NCBI GenBank assembly: GCA_902805855.1
Contig: CADCUJ010000059.1
Coordinates: 1-64,000 of the forward strand
Source: an uncultured Nocardioidaceae bacterium
GTDB taxonomy: Bacteria > Actinomycetota > Actinomycetes > Propionibacteriales > Nocardioidaceae
Length of the DNA stretch: 64,000 nt
Direction of reading: 5' to 3'
In this document: piece by piece, positions 34,042 to 42,547 of the stretch
Layout: the number at the start of each line of letters is the position of its first letter
Position numbering within the stretch: position 1 is the stretch's first letter
The notes under the pieces: model-generated
The model's input: only the letters and a program-made list of their open reading frames with translations
What the model was told of the DNA's origin: nothing
Databases searched by the model: none
Made by a program: the position numbers and the translations under genes

Positions 34042-34755
34042 GACCGATAAGCAGTTTGCCGTTCTAGCGTACCCCGGATGCCCAGATCCAAACCTGTGCC
34101 CGTCCTTGTTCGGCAGCCCCAGAGTTTCCGGTCCATAGGCCCACGGGCGGGCCCGCCGCCCCCCATACTTGCCTCCTCGTCAACCGCGCGGTCCCGCGGG
34201 CAAGCAGCCAAGCGGGAGCAGATGCGGAAACAGTCCACCCGTCCGGGAAGGGCAGTGCCTGCGCTCTGGCACTCGCTGTTCGAGCTCGTCTCGGCGCCCG
34301 GGGTGTCCAACGGTGACGTCGTCCGCACCACCTTCCAGCACCGGTTGCACCGGTTGCACACGGTGATCATCCGCAACGAGTTTGTCGAGCTGGCGCCGCC
34401 GGAGGGCCGGAGGTTCGCCGCCTTCGTGAGCGTGATGCGCACGTCCGAGGTCAAGCGCTTCGTCGCCATCGTCGTCGCCGACAGGCGCGAACCTTCCGGG
34501 GAAGCCGATGTCGTCCGGCTGGCCCGGAGTGGATCCGATTCAAGGGGGCGCAGGAGATGCTCGGACAAACGGTCAAACTCGACTCGCTGGCGACCGACCA
34601 GGCGATCCGGGAGCGCTAGGCGACTCCGCGGCTCGCTCGCGACTGAGCGGTATGCGGCCAGACTCGTCGATGGCGGTCGGGCAGGCAGTTGACCTCATGC
34701 AGCGACGCCTATAGTGGGCCGGGCCAGCTGTCCGGACCGCTCGTGGAGGTCTCTC
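34042..34755. other. 714-base region without a secure gene; possible frameshifted coding remnant
   Basis: No complete gene is convincing. A plus-strand frame starting about 34078 or 34222 reads protein-like from about 34255 (LWHSLFELVSAPGVSNGDVV; EFVELAPPEGRRFAAFVSVM; VKRFVAIVVADRREPSGEAD). The protein-like signal then moves to another frame, WIRFKGAQEMLGQTVKLDSL, ending at TAG 34617-34619. This suggests a frameshift near 34510-34530, hence a degraded gene or a sequencing error. The family is not recognised. The last 70 bases hold the promoter of the next gene. Confidence 0.3.
34689..34715 (+). promoter_or_regulatory. Promoter of the secreted EEP-family gene
   Basis: TTGACC at 34689-34694 and TATAGT at 34710-34715, spaced by 15 bases, resemble a sigma-70-type promoter with a short spacer. 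A GGAGG ribosome site (34745-34749) and the GTG start at 34756 follow. Confidence 0.55.
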
Positions 34756-36078
34756 GTGACCAGCCGTCTTGCACGCCGCGCCGGCGTGCTTCTCCTCGCC
34801 AGTGCCCTTTCTCTGGGCACGGTCGCCTCACTAGGCGCCTCGGCCGCTCCCGAGCGGTCCAACCGAAGTGGGTCGCCGCCGGAGGTCCGGTTCTCCACCT
34901 TCAATGTCTCGATGTTCCGGGAGAGCGAGGGTGAGCTGGCCGCCGACCTTGCCGACGCCGACGACGAGAGCCAGGACGTCGAGGTGCGCAACGTCGCGGA
35001 GATCATCCAGCGGAAGCGTCCGGACGTGCTGCTGGTCAACGAGTTCGACTACGACGCTGGTGGCGTGGCTCTGCGGCGCTTCCAGGACAACTTCCTGTCG
35101 GTGAGCCAGCGCGGCGCGGACCCGATCGAGTACCCCTTCGCCGAGGGGTTCGCGTCGAACACCGGCGTCGCCAGTGGCTTCGACCTCAACAACGACGGCC
35201 AGGTCGGCGAGAGCGGTCGCGCCTACGGTGACGACTCGTTCGGGTTCGGCACCTTCCCGGGCCAGTACGGCTTCGCCTTGCTGTCAAAGCACCCGATCGC
35301 GGACGAGGCAGTGCGCAGCTTCCAGGAGTTCCGCTGGACCGACATGCCCGGGGCGCTCCTCCCGGACGACCCGCAGAAGCCCGGGCCGGCGGACTGGTAC
35401 TCGCCCCAGGAGCTCGAAGTGTTTCGGCTCTCCAGCAAGAACCACGTCGACGTGCCGGTGATCGTCAACGGTCGTGCGGTGCATGTCTTGGCCAGCCACC
35501 CCACTCCGCCGTCGTTCGACGGGCTCGAGGACCGCAACGGCACCCGGAACCATGACGAGATCCGTTTCTGGGCCGACTACGTCTCCCCGGGCAGCCGCTC
35601 GCGCTACATCTACGACGACGACGGTGAGTACGGTGGCCTGCGTCCCGGCTCTGCGTTCGTCGTGATGGGCGACCTCAACGCCGACGCGGCCAACGACGGC
35701 AGTGGCATAGCCGGCGCGGCCGACCAGATCGTCGAGCACCGCTTCGTGCGAGACGCGAGACCGACGAGCCGAGGTGCCGTCGAGGCAAGTGAGCTTCAGG
35801 GCGGAGTCAACGAGACGCACGCGGGAGACCCCGCCCTGGACACGGCCGACTTCGCCGACGGACCGGGGTCTGCCGGGAACCTCCGGGTCGACTACGTGCT
35901 GCCCTCGCGACCGCTGCGGGAGATCGACTCCGGTGTGTTCTGGCCGCGGCTCGGCAACCCCCTCTCCCGGCTCACCGGGGTCTACGACCCCTCCTACACC
36001 AACGGTTTTCCGAGCTCGGACCACCGGATGGTCTGGGTCGACCTCGCCGTCCCCGGGGGCGGTCCATCGGCGCGCTGA
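34756..36078 (+). CDS. Secreted endonuclease/exonuclease/phosphatase (EEP) family protein
   Basis: About 440-residue EEP-fold hydrolase. The N-terminus is a signal peptide: RLARR, a hydrophobic core (VLLLASALSLGTVASLG) and cleavage near ASAA. EEP motifs follow: VRFSTFNVSMF, LLVNEFDYD with the metal-binding Glu, a His in ASHPTPPSFDG, FVVMGDLNADAA and the C-terminal SSDHRMVWVDL. Substrates in this fold include DNA, phospholipids and sugar phosphates; an extracellular phosphodiesterase is inferred. GTG 34756, seven bases after GGAGG, is preferred over the ATG-like upstream frame at 34714 because it leaves a clean signal peptide. Confidence 0.9.
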   Translation: MTSRLARRAGVLLLASALSLGTVASLGASAAPERSNRSGSPPEVRFSTFNVSMFRESEGELAADLADADDESQDVEVRNVAEIIQRKRPDVLLVNEFDYDAGGVALRRFQDNFLSVSQRGADPIEYPFAEGFASNTGVASGFDLNNDGQVGESGRAYGDDSFGFGTFPGQYGFALLSKHPIADEAVRSFQEFRWTDMPGALLPDDPQKPGPADWYSPQELEVFRLSSKNHVDVPVIVNGRAVHVLASHPTPPSFDGLEDRNGTRNHDEIRFWADYVSPGSRSRYIYDDDGEYGGLRPGSAFVVMGDLNADAANDGSGIAGAADQIVEHRFVRDARPTSRGAVEASELQGGVNETHAGDPALDTADFADGPGSAGNLRVDYVLPSRPLREIDSGVFWPRLGNPLSRLTGVYDPSYTNGFPSSDHRMVWVDLAVPGGGPSAR

Positions 36079-36116
36079 CCCCCCACGTCGAGGCAGAGGA
36101 TGCGCCTGGCACTGCG

Positions 36117-36764
36117 ATGAGCGAGCAGCCTGAGTTCACCGGCATCCCGGTGGCCGCCCTGGACTTCTACGACGATCTGGAGACCGACAACACCAGGTCG
36201 TTCTGGTCCAGGCACAAGGGCGTGTACGAGTCGCAGGTCCGCGCGCCGATGACCGCACTGGCCAGCGCACTCGAGGCGGAGTTCGGCACCCCGAAGACGT
36301 TCCGGCCCTACCGGGACGTGCGGTTCGCGAAGGACAAGACGCCGTACAAGACGCACCAGGGGGTGTTCGTCCCGCACGGTCCCGCTACGGGCTGGTACGT
36401 CGAGGTGGCGGCGCCGGGGGTACGAGTCGGGGTCGGCTTCTACGAGGCCTCGTCGGAGCGGCTGGGCCGGATCCGGGACGCCATCGTCGACGAGCGACGC
36501 GGCCGGCAGCTGGAGATGGTCCTCGAGGACCTGCAGGACCGGGGCTGGACGCTGGGCGGCGACCGGCTCAAGACCAGTCCGCGCGGGTACGACGTCGACC
36601 ACCCGCGCATCGAGCTGCTGCGCCACAAGTCGATGGTGCTGACCAAGTCCTACGGGTTCGCGCCCATCATTCACACCCCCGAGCTGCTCGGGAAGGTACG
36701 CAGCGACTGGCGCGACGCTGCACCCTTCGTGGAGTGGGTGGCCGAGAACGCCGGCGAAGCCTGA
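36117..36764 (+). CDS. DUF2461 domain protein (TIGR02453 family)
   Basis: 215-residue protein of the DUF2461 family. Diagnostic stretches are LDFYDDLETDNTRSFWSRHK near the N-terminus, FRPYRDVRFAKDKTPYKTHQ in the middle and WYVEVAAPGVRVGVGFYEAS. The family is widespread and cytosolic, and of unknown biochemical function. It lies 38 bases after the EEP gene with no own ribosome site of note and is convergent with the Rrf2 regulator. Confidence 0.93.
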   Translation: MSEQPEFTGIPVAALDFYDDLETDNTRSFWSRHKGVYESQVRAPMTALASALEAEFGTPKTFRPYRDVRFAKDKTPYKTHQGVFVPHGPATGWYVEVAAPGVRVGVGFYEASSERLGRIRDAIVDERRGRQLEMVLEDLQDRGWTLGGDRLKTSPRGYDVDHPRIELLRHKSMVLTKSYGFAPIIHTPELLGKVRSDWRDAAPFVEWVAENAGEA

Positions 36765-36777
36765 GCGCGCACTCGGC

Positions 36778-37236
36778 TCAGTGCGGTTGCCAGGCCTCGT
36801 CGTCGCGGGTGCGCAAGGTGACCTCCCGAGGTAGGTCGCGCTCCACGAGTGCCCGGATGGTCACCCTCTCGAAGACATCCCGCAGGCTACTGCGCGCCGC
36901 GATCCACACGTGCTGCAGCACCTCGGCAGCCTCGTTGTAGGTCACCGCCTCGGGACGCAGCCCGTAGACGCTCACCAACGGACCGTCCACGGCGCGGATC
37001 ACGTCCGCCACGGTCACCGTCCCCGGGTCCTGCGCCATGCGCCACCCTCCCGACTGTCCCCGCTGGCTCATCACCATCCCGGACCGGCGTAGGTCGGCGA
37101 GGATCGCCTGCAGGAAACCGTGCGGAATGTCTTGCAGCTTTCCGATCTCCTCGGCGCTGATCGTCTCGCCGTCGGCTTGGTTGGAGATCTCGATGAGAGC
37201 GCGCAGGGCGTAGTCGGACTTGGCAGAGACCCGCAT
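36778..37236 (-). CDS. Rrf2-family transcriptional regulator without cluster cysteines
   Basis: 152-residue winged-helix regulator. MRVSAKSDYALRALIEIS, ISAEEIGKLQDIPHGFLQAI and RRSGMVMSQRGQSGGWRMAQ are classic Rrf2 segments. It contains no cysteine at all, so it cannot hold the Fe-S cluster of IscR or NsrR types and resembles CymR-like sensors of sulfur or cysteine status. It lies 60 bases downstream of the TauE/SafE gene on the same strand, suggesting it controls sulfite or sulfonate export. Candidate operators are at 38257-38316. Confidence 0.92.
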   Translation of the reverse strand: MRVSAKSDYALRALIEISNQADGETISAEEIGKLQDIPHGFLQAILADLRRSGMVMSQRGQSGGWRMAQDPGTVTVADVIRAVDGPLVSVYGLRPEAVTYNEAAEVLQHVWIAARSSLRDVFERVTIRALVERDLPREVTLRTRDDEAWQPH

Positions 37237-37296
37237 GCGCCAAGTCTGTCAGAGATGTCGGCTTGCCGAGCGTGCACGACTGGTCCGCTGCCTGGG

Positions 37297-38193
37297 TCAG
37301 GCGGAGACCGAGACCTCGTCCTTCGGTGTTGCCGCGCGGGCGATCCGCTCCTGCTTGACCGCCCACACGATCATCGAGATCCACACCACTGCCAGGACGA
37401 CCGTCACGGCGAGCACGCTGTAACCGGAGGCACCCAAGGACTCGAGGACGGTCTTGGCGTTGGTCAAGATGATGAAACCGCCAGCGGCCACGCCGAGCAC
37501 GCGCGCTGCCAGGAGCCTGACCAGCCAGGCCGCGAAGGGTGCGGCGATCACGCCGCCCACGAGCAGCGCTCCGGCGTAGCCGAAGTTGATCCCCTGGCTG
37601 CCGAGCGCGAACAGGAAGCCGAGAGAGCCACCGATGGCGACCACGAACTCCGAGGTGTCGATCGAGCCGACCACCTTCCTTGGCTCCAGACGTCCCGAGG
37701 AGAGCAGCGAGGTGGTCCCGACCGGCCCCCAGCCACCGCCGCCGATGGCATCCATCAGACCGGCCACCACGCCCAGTGGCGCGAGGAAGAACGCCGAGAC
37801 CTTGCCCGGGAACTGAGGGCGGCGGCCGCCGAGCCTCAAGAAGCGCCAGACCACGTAGACGCCGAGCAGCAGTAGCAGGAGCGCAACCCACGGCGTGGCC
37901 GTGTCGCCGGGGATGCTGGACAAGAAGGTGGCCCCCGCGAACGCGCCGATGCCGCCGGGTACCGCGATGATGCTCACCGTGCGCCAGTCGACGTTGCCGA
38001 GCGTGTGATGGGAGATCCCGGAGATCAACGTGGTGCCGATCTCGGAGAAGTGGACCGCGGCCGACGCGGCGGCCGGCGCGATTCCAGTGGCCAGCAGCAG
38101 CGTCGAAGAGGTCACGCCGTAGGCCATGCCCAGTGATCCGTCGATCAGCTGGGCGAGCAGTCCTACAAACCCGAGGACGATGAGGTTGCGCAT
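37297..38193 (-). CDS. Sulfite exporter TauE/SafE family permease
   Basis: 298-residue membrane protein with about eight hydrophobic helices arranged as two related halves. The N-terminal LIVLGFVGLLAQLIDGSLGM and the repeated GGGGWGPVGTTSLL segment are diagnostic of TauE/SafE exporters of sulfite or organosulfonates. ATG 38193 is chosen: AAAGGG lies eight bases upstream, and the upstream GTG would place this site wrongly. The promoter carries two inverted repeats likely bound by the downstream Rrf2 protein. Substrate assignment is at family level. Confidence 0.92.
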   Translation of the reverse strand: MRNLIVLGFVGLLAQLIDGSLGMAYGVTSSTLLLATGIAPAAASAAVHFSEIGTTLISGISHHTLGNVDWRTVSIIAVPGGIGAFAGATFLSSIPGDTATPWVALLLLLLGVYVVWRFLRLGGRRPQFPGKVSAFFLAPLGVVAGLMDAIGGGGWGPVGTTSLLSSGRLEPRKVVGSIDTSEFVVAIGGSLGFLFALGSQGINFGYAGALLVGGVIAAPFAAWLVRLLAARVLGVAAGGFIILTNAKTVLESLGASGYSVLAVTVVLAVVWISMIVWAVKQERIARAATPKDEVSVSA

Positions 38194-38256
38194 CCGGTGC
38201 ACCCTTTCGCGAGAGCAGAGATAGTGGCCGCTCCCTCCAGCGACCACTTTCTCTAT

Positions 38257-38316
38257 CTACTTAGTTGACTCAGTAGCGAAAGAGTAGGAGTCCTGCATAC
38301 CTAAGTCAACTGACTT
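38257..38316 (-). promoter_or_regulatory. tauE promoter with two related inverted-repeat operators
   Basis: On the minus strand -35 TTGACT (38304-38309), a 17-base spacer and -10 TACTCT (38281-38286) form a good promoter for the TauE gene. Operator 1 (38303-38316) is AAGTCA-AC-TGACTT, a perfect inverted repeat over the -35. Operator 2 (38257-38276) has CTACT/AGTAG arms around TTAGTTGACTC and lies at the start of transcription. Both share an AGTTGACT/AGTCAACT core. Binding by the Rrf2 protein of 36778-37236 is inferred. Confidence 0.7.
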
Positions 38317-38376
38317 GGTCTACTTCGCGTGTCGGCGGCCCGCACGTGCCAGGACACGCTCGTCCCGGCACCTTGG

Positions 38377-38422
38377 TTGCCAGACCTACCGGCGAGTAGC
38401 ATACTGATGTTACCGACCAGTA
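38377..38422 (+). promoter_or_regulatory. Promoter and TetR-like operator of the FadE5-like gene
   Basis: TTGCCA (38377-38382), a 17-base spacer and CATACT (38400-38405) fit a sigma-70-type promoter. TACCGACCAGTA at 38411-38422, an imperfect palindrome, covers the expected start of transcription and resembles TetR-type lipid-metabolism operators. A GAGGGG ribosome site and GTG 38444 follow. Confidence 0.55.
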
Positions 38423-38443
38423 GGCCTGGGCCGAGGGGACGAC

Positions 38444-40333
38444 GTGAGCCACTACAAGAGCAACCTCCGCGACATCGAGTTCAACCTCTTCGAGGTCTTC
38501 GGCCGCGACGACATCCTCGGGCGAGGGCTGTTCGACGAGGTGGACGCAGAGACCGCCCGCTCAATCCTCGCCGAGGTCGACCGGCTTGCCCGTGAGAACC
38601 TCGCCGCGTCGTTCCAGGACGGGGACCGGAACCCGCCGCGCTACGACCCGCAGGCCCACACGGTCACGATGACGCCGAGCTTTGCCGCGAGCTACCAGGC
38701 GTTCATCGACTCACAGTGGTGGCGGCTGCAGCTACCCAGCGCGCTCGGCGGACAGCCGGCGCCGTCCTCGCTGGTGTGGTCAGTCGCCGAGCTGGTGCTG
38801 GGGGCGAACCCGCCGCTGTGGATGTACGCCACCGGCCCGAACTTCGCGCACATCGTGCACCGCAACGGCAACGACCGCGACAAGCGCATCGCCCAGCACA
38901 TGATCGACCGTGCCTGGGCAGCCACGATGGTGCTCACCGAGCCCGACGCCGGCTCCGACGTCGGAGCCGGACGCACCCGGGCGCGACAACAGGCGGATGG
39001 CTCCTGGCACCTCGAGGGCGTGAAGCGCTTCATCACCTCCGGCGAGCACGACATGAGCGAGAACATCGTCCACCTCGTCCTCGCCCGACCCGTCGGAGTG
39101 GAGGGCGAAGGCGCACCCGGCACCAAGGGCCTGTCGCTGTTCGTCGTACCCAAGCACCACTTCGACCTCGAGTCCGGCGAGCTGACCGGGGAGCGCAACG
39201 GTGTCTACGCCACCAACGTCGAGAAGAAGATGGGCATCAAGGTCTCCACCACTTGCGAGCTGACCTTCGGAGACCCGGCGATCGGCGGCGGCGAGCCCGC
39301 GAAGGGCTGGCTGCTCGGCGAGGTGCACGACGGGATCGCCCAGATGTTCCAGGTGATCGAGAACGCCCGGATGCTGGTCGGCACCAAGGCGATCGCGACG
39401 TTGTCGACCGGGTACCTGAACGCCCTGGACTACGCCAAGACCCGCGTCCAGGGGGCCGACCTCACCCAGGCCGCGGACAAGCGCTCGCGGCGGGTGAGCA
39501 TCACCCACCACCCCGACGTACGCCGCTCGCTGATGACCCAGAAGTCGTTCGCCGAGGCACTCCGTGCGCTGGTGATCTACACCGCCACCTGGCAGGACCG
39601 GGTGCAGATCGCCGAGCACACCGGAGAAAGTGACGACCTGGCGGAGCGGGTCAACGACCTGCTGCTGCCGATCGTGAAGGGCTACGGCTCGGAGCGGTCC
39701 TGGGTGCTGCTCGGGACAGAGTCGCTGCAGACCTTCGGAGGATCGGGCTTCCTGGAGGACTACCCGATCGAGCAGTACGTGCGCGACGCGAAGATCGACA
39801 CCCTCTACGAGGGCACCACCGCCATCCAGGGACAGGATCTGTTCTTCCGGAAGATCGTCCGGGACCAGGCACACGCCCTGGGTCATCTCACCCGCGAGAT
39901 CGAGAGCTTCATCGAGGACGAACCCGACTCCGCGGCCTCGGGAGGTCGGCTGAAGGAGGAACGGCGCCTGCTCGCGAAGGGGCTGGAGGACACCCAGGCG
40001 ATCGTGGGCACGCTCGTCGAGCAGCTGATGTCAGCCGACCCGAACACCGAGGCCGGCGACCGGCGCAACATCTACAAGGTCGGGCTGAACACCAGCCGCC
40101 TGCTGATGACGCTCGGCGACCTGATCTGCTCATGGCTGCTGCTGCGCCAGGCCGAGGTCGCGCTCGGGAGGCTCGGCGGTGTGCTGAAGCTGGCGGACAA
40201 GTCGTTCTACGAGGGGAAGGTGGCAGCCGCCCAGTTCTTCGCCCGCAACGTTCTGCCGAAGATCTCCGCCGAACGCGCGCTCGCCGAGTCGACCGACCTG
40301 TCGTTGATGGATCTGGCCGAGGAGGCCTTCTAG
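38444..40333 (+). CDS. Acyl-CoA dehydrogenase, FadE5-like, with C-terminal extension
   Basis: 629-residue FAD-dependent dehydrogenase catalysing the first step of fatty-acid beta-oxidation. Signatures are [12 protein letters not shown] near residue 165, [12 protein letters not shown] near 190, and [16 protein letters not shown] near 452 with the catalytic Glu. The 100-residue C-terminal extension is typical of large actinobacterial FadE5-type enzymes, which act on a broad range of acyl-CoAs. Electrons would go to ETF and then an EtfD-like oxidoreductase such as that at 27144. The GTG start follows GAGGGG; a TetR-like operator overlaps its promoter. Confidence 0.94.
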   Translation: MSHYKSNLRDIEFNLFEVFGRDDILGRGLFDEVDAETARSILAEVDRLARENLAASFQDGDRNPPRYDPQAHTVTMTPSFAASYQAFIDSQWWRLQLPSALGGQPAPSSLVWSVAELVLGANPPLWMYATGPNFAHIVHRNGNDRDKRIAQHMIDRAWAATMVLTEPDAGSDVGAGRTRARQQADGSWHLEGVKRFITSGEHDMSENIVHLVLARPVGVEGEGAPGTKGLSLFVVPKHHFDLESGELTGERNGVYATNVEKKMGIKVSTTCELTFGDPAIGGGEPAKGWLLGEVHDGIAQMFQVIENARMLVGTKAIATLSTGYLNALDYAKTRVQGADLTQAADKRSRRVSITHHPDVRRSLMTQKSFAEALRALVIYTATWQDRVQIAEHTGESDDLAERVNDLLLPIVKGYGSERSWVLLGTESLQTFGGSGFLEDYPIEQYVRDAKIDTLYEGTTAIQGQDLFFRKIVRDQAHALGHLTREIESFIEDEPDSAASGGRLKEERRLLAKGLEDTQAIVGTLVEQLMSADPNTEAGDRRNIYKVGLNTSRLLMTLGDLICSWLLLRQAEVALGRLGGVLKLADKSFYEGKVAAAQFFARNVLPKISAERALAESTDLSLMDLAEEAF

Positions 40334-40407
40334 CGCGAGGGCGTGCCCCCGCAGACACCCTCACTCGCGCCGCCGTCGAGGTGCACGACGGCACGACGCC
40401 AGCGCGC

Positions 40408-40413
40408 TACCGT
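40408..40413 (+). promoter_or_regulatory. -10 element TACCGT of the DUF6458 gene
   Basis: TACCGT matches the TANNNT pattern 38 bases before ATG 40452, with an AGAGGAAG ribosome site between them. No clear -35 is seen. Confidence 0.35.
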
Positions 40414-40451
40414 TGGAACGCACGCTGTCCCCCAGAGGAAGTGAGTCAAGC

Positions 40452-40667
40452 ATGGGCATCGGATTAGGGATCGTGCTCCTGGTCGCCGGGTTGATCCTGG
40501 TCCTCGGCGTCATCGAGTTCGACATCGCTGGGGTCGACGACGCCACACTCGGCTGGATCCTGCTGGTCGTCGGCGTCCTGGCCATCATCCTCGCGCTCAT
40601 CGTCAACCAGCAGCGTCGCAGCCGCGTGGTCGAGGAAAGACGGTACGACGACGGACCTCGGTACTGA
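40452..40667 (+). CDS. DUF6458 small membrane protein
   Basis: 71-residue membrane protein with two transmembrane helices: GIGLGIVLLVAGLILVLGVI at residues 2-21 and LGWILLVVGVLAIILALIV near 34-52. The FDIAGVDDATLGW loop between them is characteristic of this actinobacterial family, and the tail is Arg-rich and charged (QQRRSRVVEERRYDDG). The ATG at 40452 follows AGAGGAAG. Function is unknown. Confidence 0.85.
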   Translation: MGIGLGIVLLVAGLILVLGVIEFDIAGVDDATLGWILLVVGVLAIILALIVNQQRRSRVVEERRYDDGPRY

Positions 40668-40710
40668 TCCGACCTTCACCGGTGGGCACGGAGCGCGGCT
40701 TCGTGCCCAC

Positions 40711-40716
40711 TACTGT
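40711..40716 (+). promoter_or_regulatory. -10 element TACTGT, leaderless start for the MDMPI-type gene
   Basis: TACTGT ends six bases before ATG 40723 and there is no ribosome-binding site, so transcription likely begins at the start codon. Confidence 0.45.
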
Positions 40717-40722
40717 GCGTGC

Positions 40723-41547
40723 ATGACGACCGACCGTGAACGGCTCTCCGAGTACGTCGAGACCTGGCAGGGCGCGGTCGACGACGTCGTGGCGCTGCTT
40801 CGTGACCTGACCGACGACGAGTGGTCGCGACCGACCGACCTGCCCGGATGGGACGTGCGCGCCGTGGCGGCGCACTTGGCACACCTCGAGTCCGAGCTGA
40901 GCGGTGCCGAGCAGGTTCCCGTGGAGGTGCCCGAGCTCGAGCACCTCACCGCACCCTCTGGCCGGCACACGGAGGCCGGACGGGTCGCGCGTGAGTCGCT
41001 GGAGAACGCCGAGCTCGTCGACGAGCTGGAGCGGGTGGCCGGTGTGCGAGCAGCAGAGCTACGCGAGCACCCACCCACCGACGGCTCCGGAACCCCGCCG
41101 ATCACACCTGCCGGGGTGTCGTGGGACTGGGACACCCTGCTTCGCAACCGCGTCGTAGACGTGTGGATGCACGAGCAGGACATCCGGCGTGCGCTCGGTC
41201 GGCCAGGCGGGATGAACCGTCCCGCTGCCGCGCACACGCTGCGGGTGCTGACCGCGGGCTTTCCCTACGTGGTCGGCAAGCGCGTCGGCCCGCCTGAGGC
41301 TACGACCGTCGTGCTCGACGTGACCGGTCTGCACCCGGTCCATCTCGCGGTCGAGATGAGTGCCGAGGGTCGCGCGGTGGTCACCACCTCTCCGGTCGAG
41401 AACCCGACCGTCACGTTGCGGATGGATGCGGAGACATACCTCGTCTTGGCGGGCGGCCGAGCGTCTGCGGAGAACGCCGATGTCTCGGTGAGCGGGGACC
41501 CGGACCTCGGGCGTCGGCTTCTGGCGAACATGGCCCTGACCAGATGA
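40723..41547 (+). CDS. Maleylpyruvate isomerase family mycothiol-dependent enzyme
   Basis: 274-residue protein with an N-terminal DinB-like four-helix metal-binding domain. Metal ligands are expected in LPGWDVRAVAAHLAHLESEL near residue 45 and in VVDVWMHEQDIRRALG near 145. A C-terminal alpha/beta domain of the MDMPI type follows (VEMSAEGRAVVTT, VTLRMDAETYLVLAGGR). Enzymes of this group use mycothiol, the actinobacterial thiol, for isomerisation or S-transfer. Its stop overlaps the start of the following SDR gene. The substrate cannot be told. Confidence 0.9.
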   Translation: MTTDRERLSEYVETWQGAVDDVVALLRDLTDDEWSRPTDLPGWDVRAVAAHLAHLESELSGAEQVPVEVPELEHLTAPSGRHTEAGRVARESLENAELVDELERVAGVRAAELREHPPTDGSGTPPITPAGVSWDWDTLLRNRVVDVWMHEQDIRRALGRPGGMNRPAAAHTLRVLTAGFPYVVGKRVGPPEATTVVLDVTGLHPVHLAVEMSAEGRAVVTTSPVENPTVTLRMDAETYLVLAGGRASAENADVSVSGDPDLGRRLLANMALTR

Positions 41548-42476
41548 GCTCGACGGCGTGGACCGTCGATGACATGCCCGACCTGGCCGGCAAGCGCGCC
41601 CTGGTCACCGGGGTCACCGCGGGGCTCGGGAAGTGCACGGCCCTCGAGCTGGCGCGCAGGGGCGCCGAGGTGGTGATGGCGGCACGAGACGAGTCCCGGC
41701 TCGGGAAGACGGTCGTGGAGGTACGCGGCGCCCTTCCGGAGGCACAGGTACAGCCGCTGGTCCTCGACCTGGCCGATCTCTCCTCGGTGCGCCGAGCCAG
41801 TGACGAGGTGGCGGCCTACGGATCGATCGACGTCCTGGTCAACAACGCCGGCGTCATGGCGACCCCGAAGAGGCGCACGGTCGACGGCTTCGAGCTGCAG
41901 CTCGGCACCAACCACCTTGGCCCGTTCGCCTTCACTGGCCTCGTGTTCCCCCAGCTTGTCGCCTCCGGCGACGCCAGGGTGGTGACGGTGTCCTCGATCG
42001 CGCACCAGCTGGCGCGCTCGGTGCCGCTCGGTGACCCGCGCGAGCCGCATCGTCGCTACCGGAAGTGGGGCGCCTACGCGGAGTCGAAGCTGGCGAACCT
42101 GCTCTTCGCCTTCGAGCTGGACCGTCGCGCTCGTACTCGGGGGCTACCTGTGGTGTCGGTGGCAGCCCACCCCGGCTACGCCTCGACCGACCTCGTCAAG
42201 GGCGACCGCCTCGGCGGCGGGCGCCGCCCGGCCGGCACGATGATCGAGGCTGTCACCCGGCTGCTCGGACAGTCGGCGGCACAGGGAGCGCTGCCACAGC
42301 TGATGGCCGCGACGGCGCCCGGCCTGCCAGGAGGCAGCTACCTCGGTCCGAGCGGTCCGGGCGAGGTGCGTGGCCTGCCTGTCGTGGTCGGCACGACCAG
42401 CGCGGCCCGCGACGAAGAGCTGGCCGCCAAGCTGTGGGCGCTTTCCGAGCAGGCCACCGGGGTCCACTTCCCCTGA
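41544..42476 (+). CDS. Short-chain dehydrogenase (retinol-dehydrogenase-like)
   Basis: 310-residue SDR oxidoreductase with the cofactor motif VTGVTAGLG near residue 26, NNAG near 98 and catalytic YAESK near 178. The longer C-terminal region and LQLGTNHLGPFAFTGL resemble the RDH11/WWOX-like group. ATG 41544 overlaps the stop of the mycothiol-enzyme gene (ATGA), so the two are co-translated and may share a pathway. Substrate unknown. Confidence 0.92.
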   Translation: MSSTAWTVDDMPDLAGKRALVTGVTAGLGKCTALELARRGAEVVMAARDESRLGKTVVEVRGALPEAQVQPLVLDLADLSSVRRASDEVAAYGSIDVLVNNAGVMATPKRRTVDGFELQLGTNHLGPFAFTGLVFPQLVASGDARVVTVSSIAHQLARSVPLGDPREPHRRYRKWGAYAESKLANLLFAFELDRRARTRGLPVVSVAAHPGYASTDLVKGDRLGGGRRPAGTMIEAVTRLLGQSAAQGALPQLMAATAPGLPGGSYLGPSGPGEVRGLPVVVGTTSAARDEELAAKLWALSEQATGVHFP

Positions 42477-42515
42477 GCCGAGCTGCCTGCCGGTGCGGGT
42501 CGCGCCGCTCGGTCC

Positions 42516-42543
42516 TCGGCTTCTCGGCTTCTCGGCTTCTCGG
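42516..42543. repeat. Short 8-bp tandem repeat downstream of the SDR gene
   Basis: TCGGCTTC occurs three and a half times in a row in the 71-base gap between the convergent SDR and paaN genes. Probably replication slippage. Confidence 0.7.
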
Positions 42544-42547
42544 GGGA

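Noticed and set aside
33867..34568. 233-codon minus-strand open frame extending the 46-residue gene upstream
   Set aside because: The upstream part crosses the GC hairpin and is Arg/Ser/Thr-rich without protein-like pattern; only the last 46 codons are plausible.
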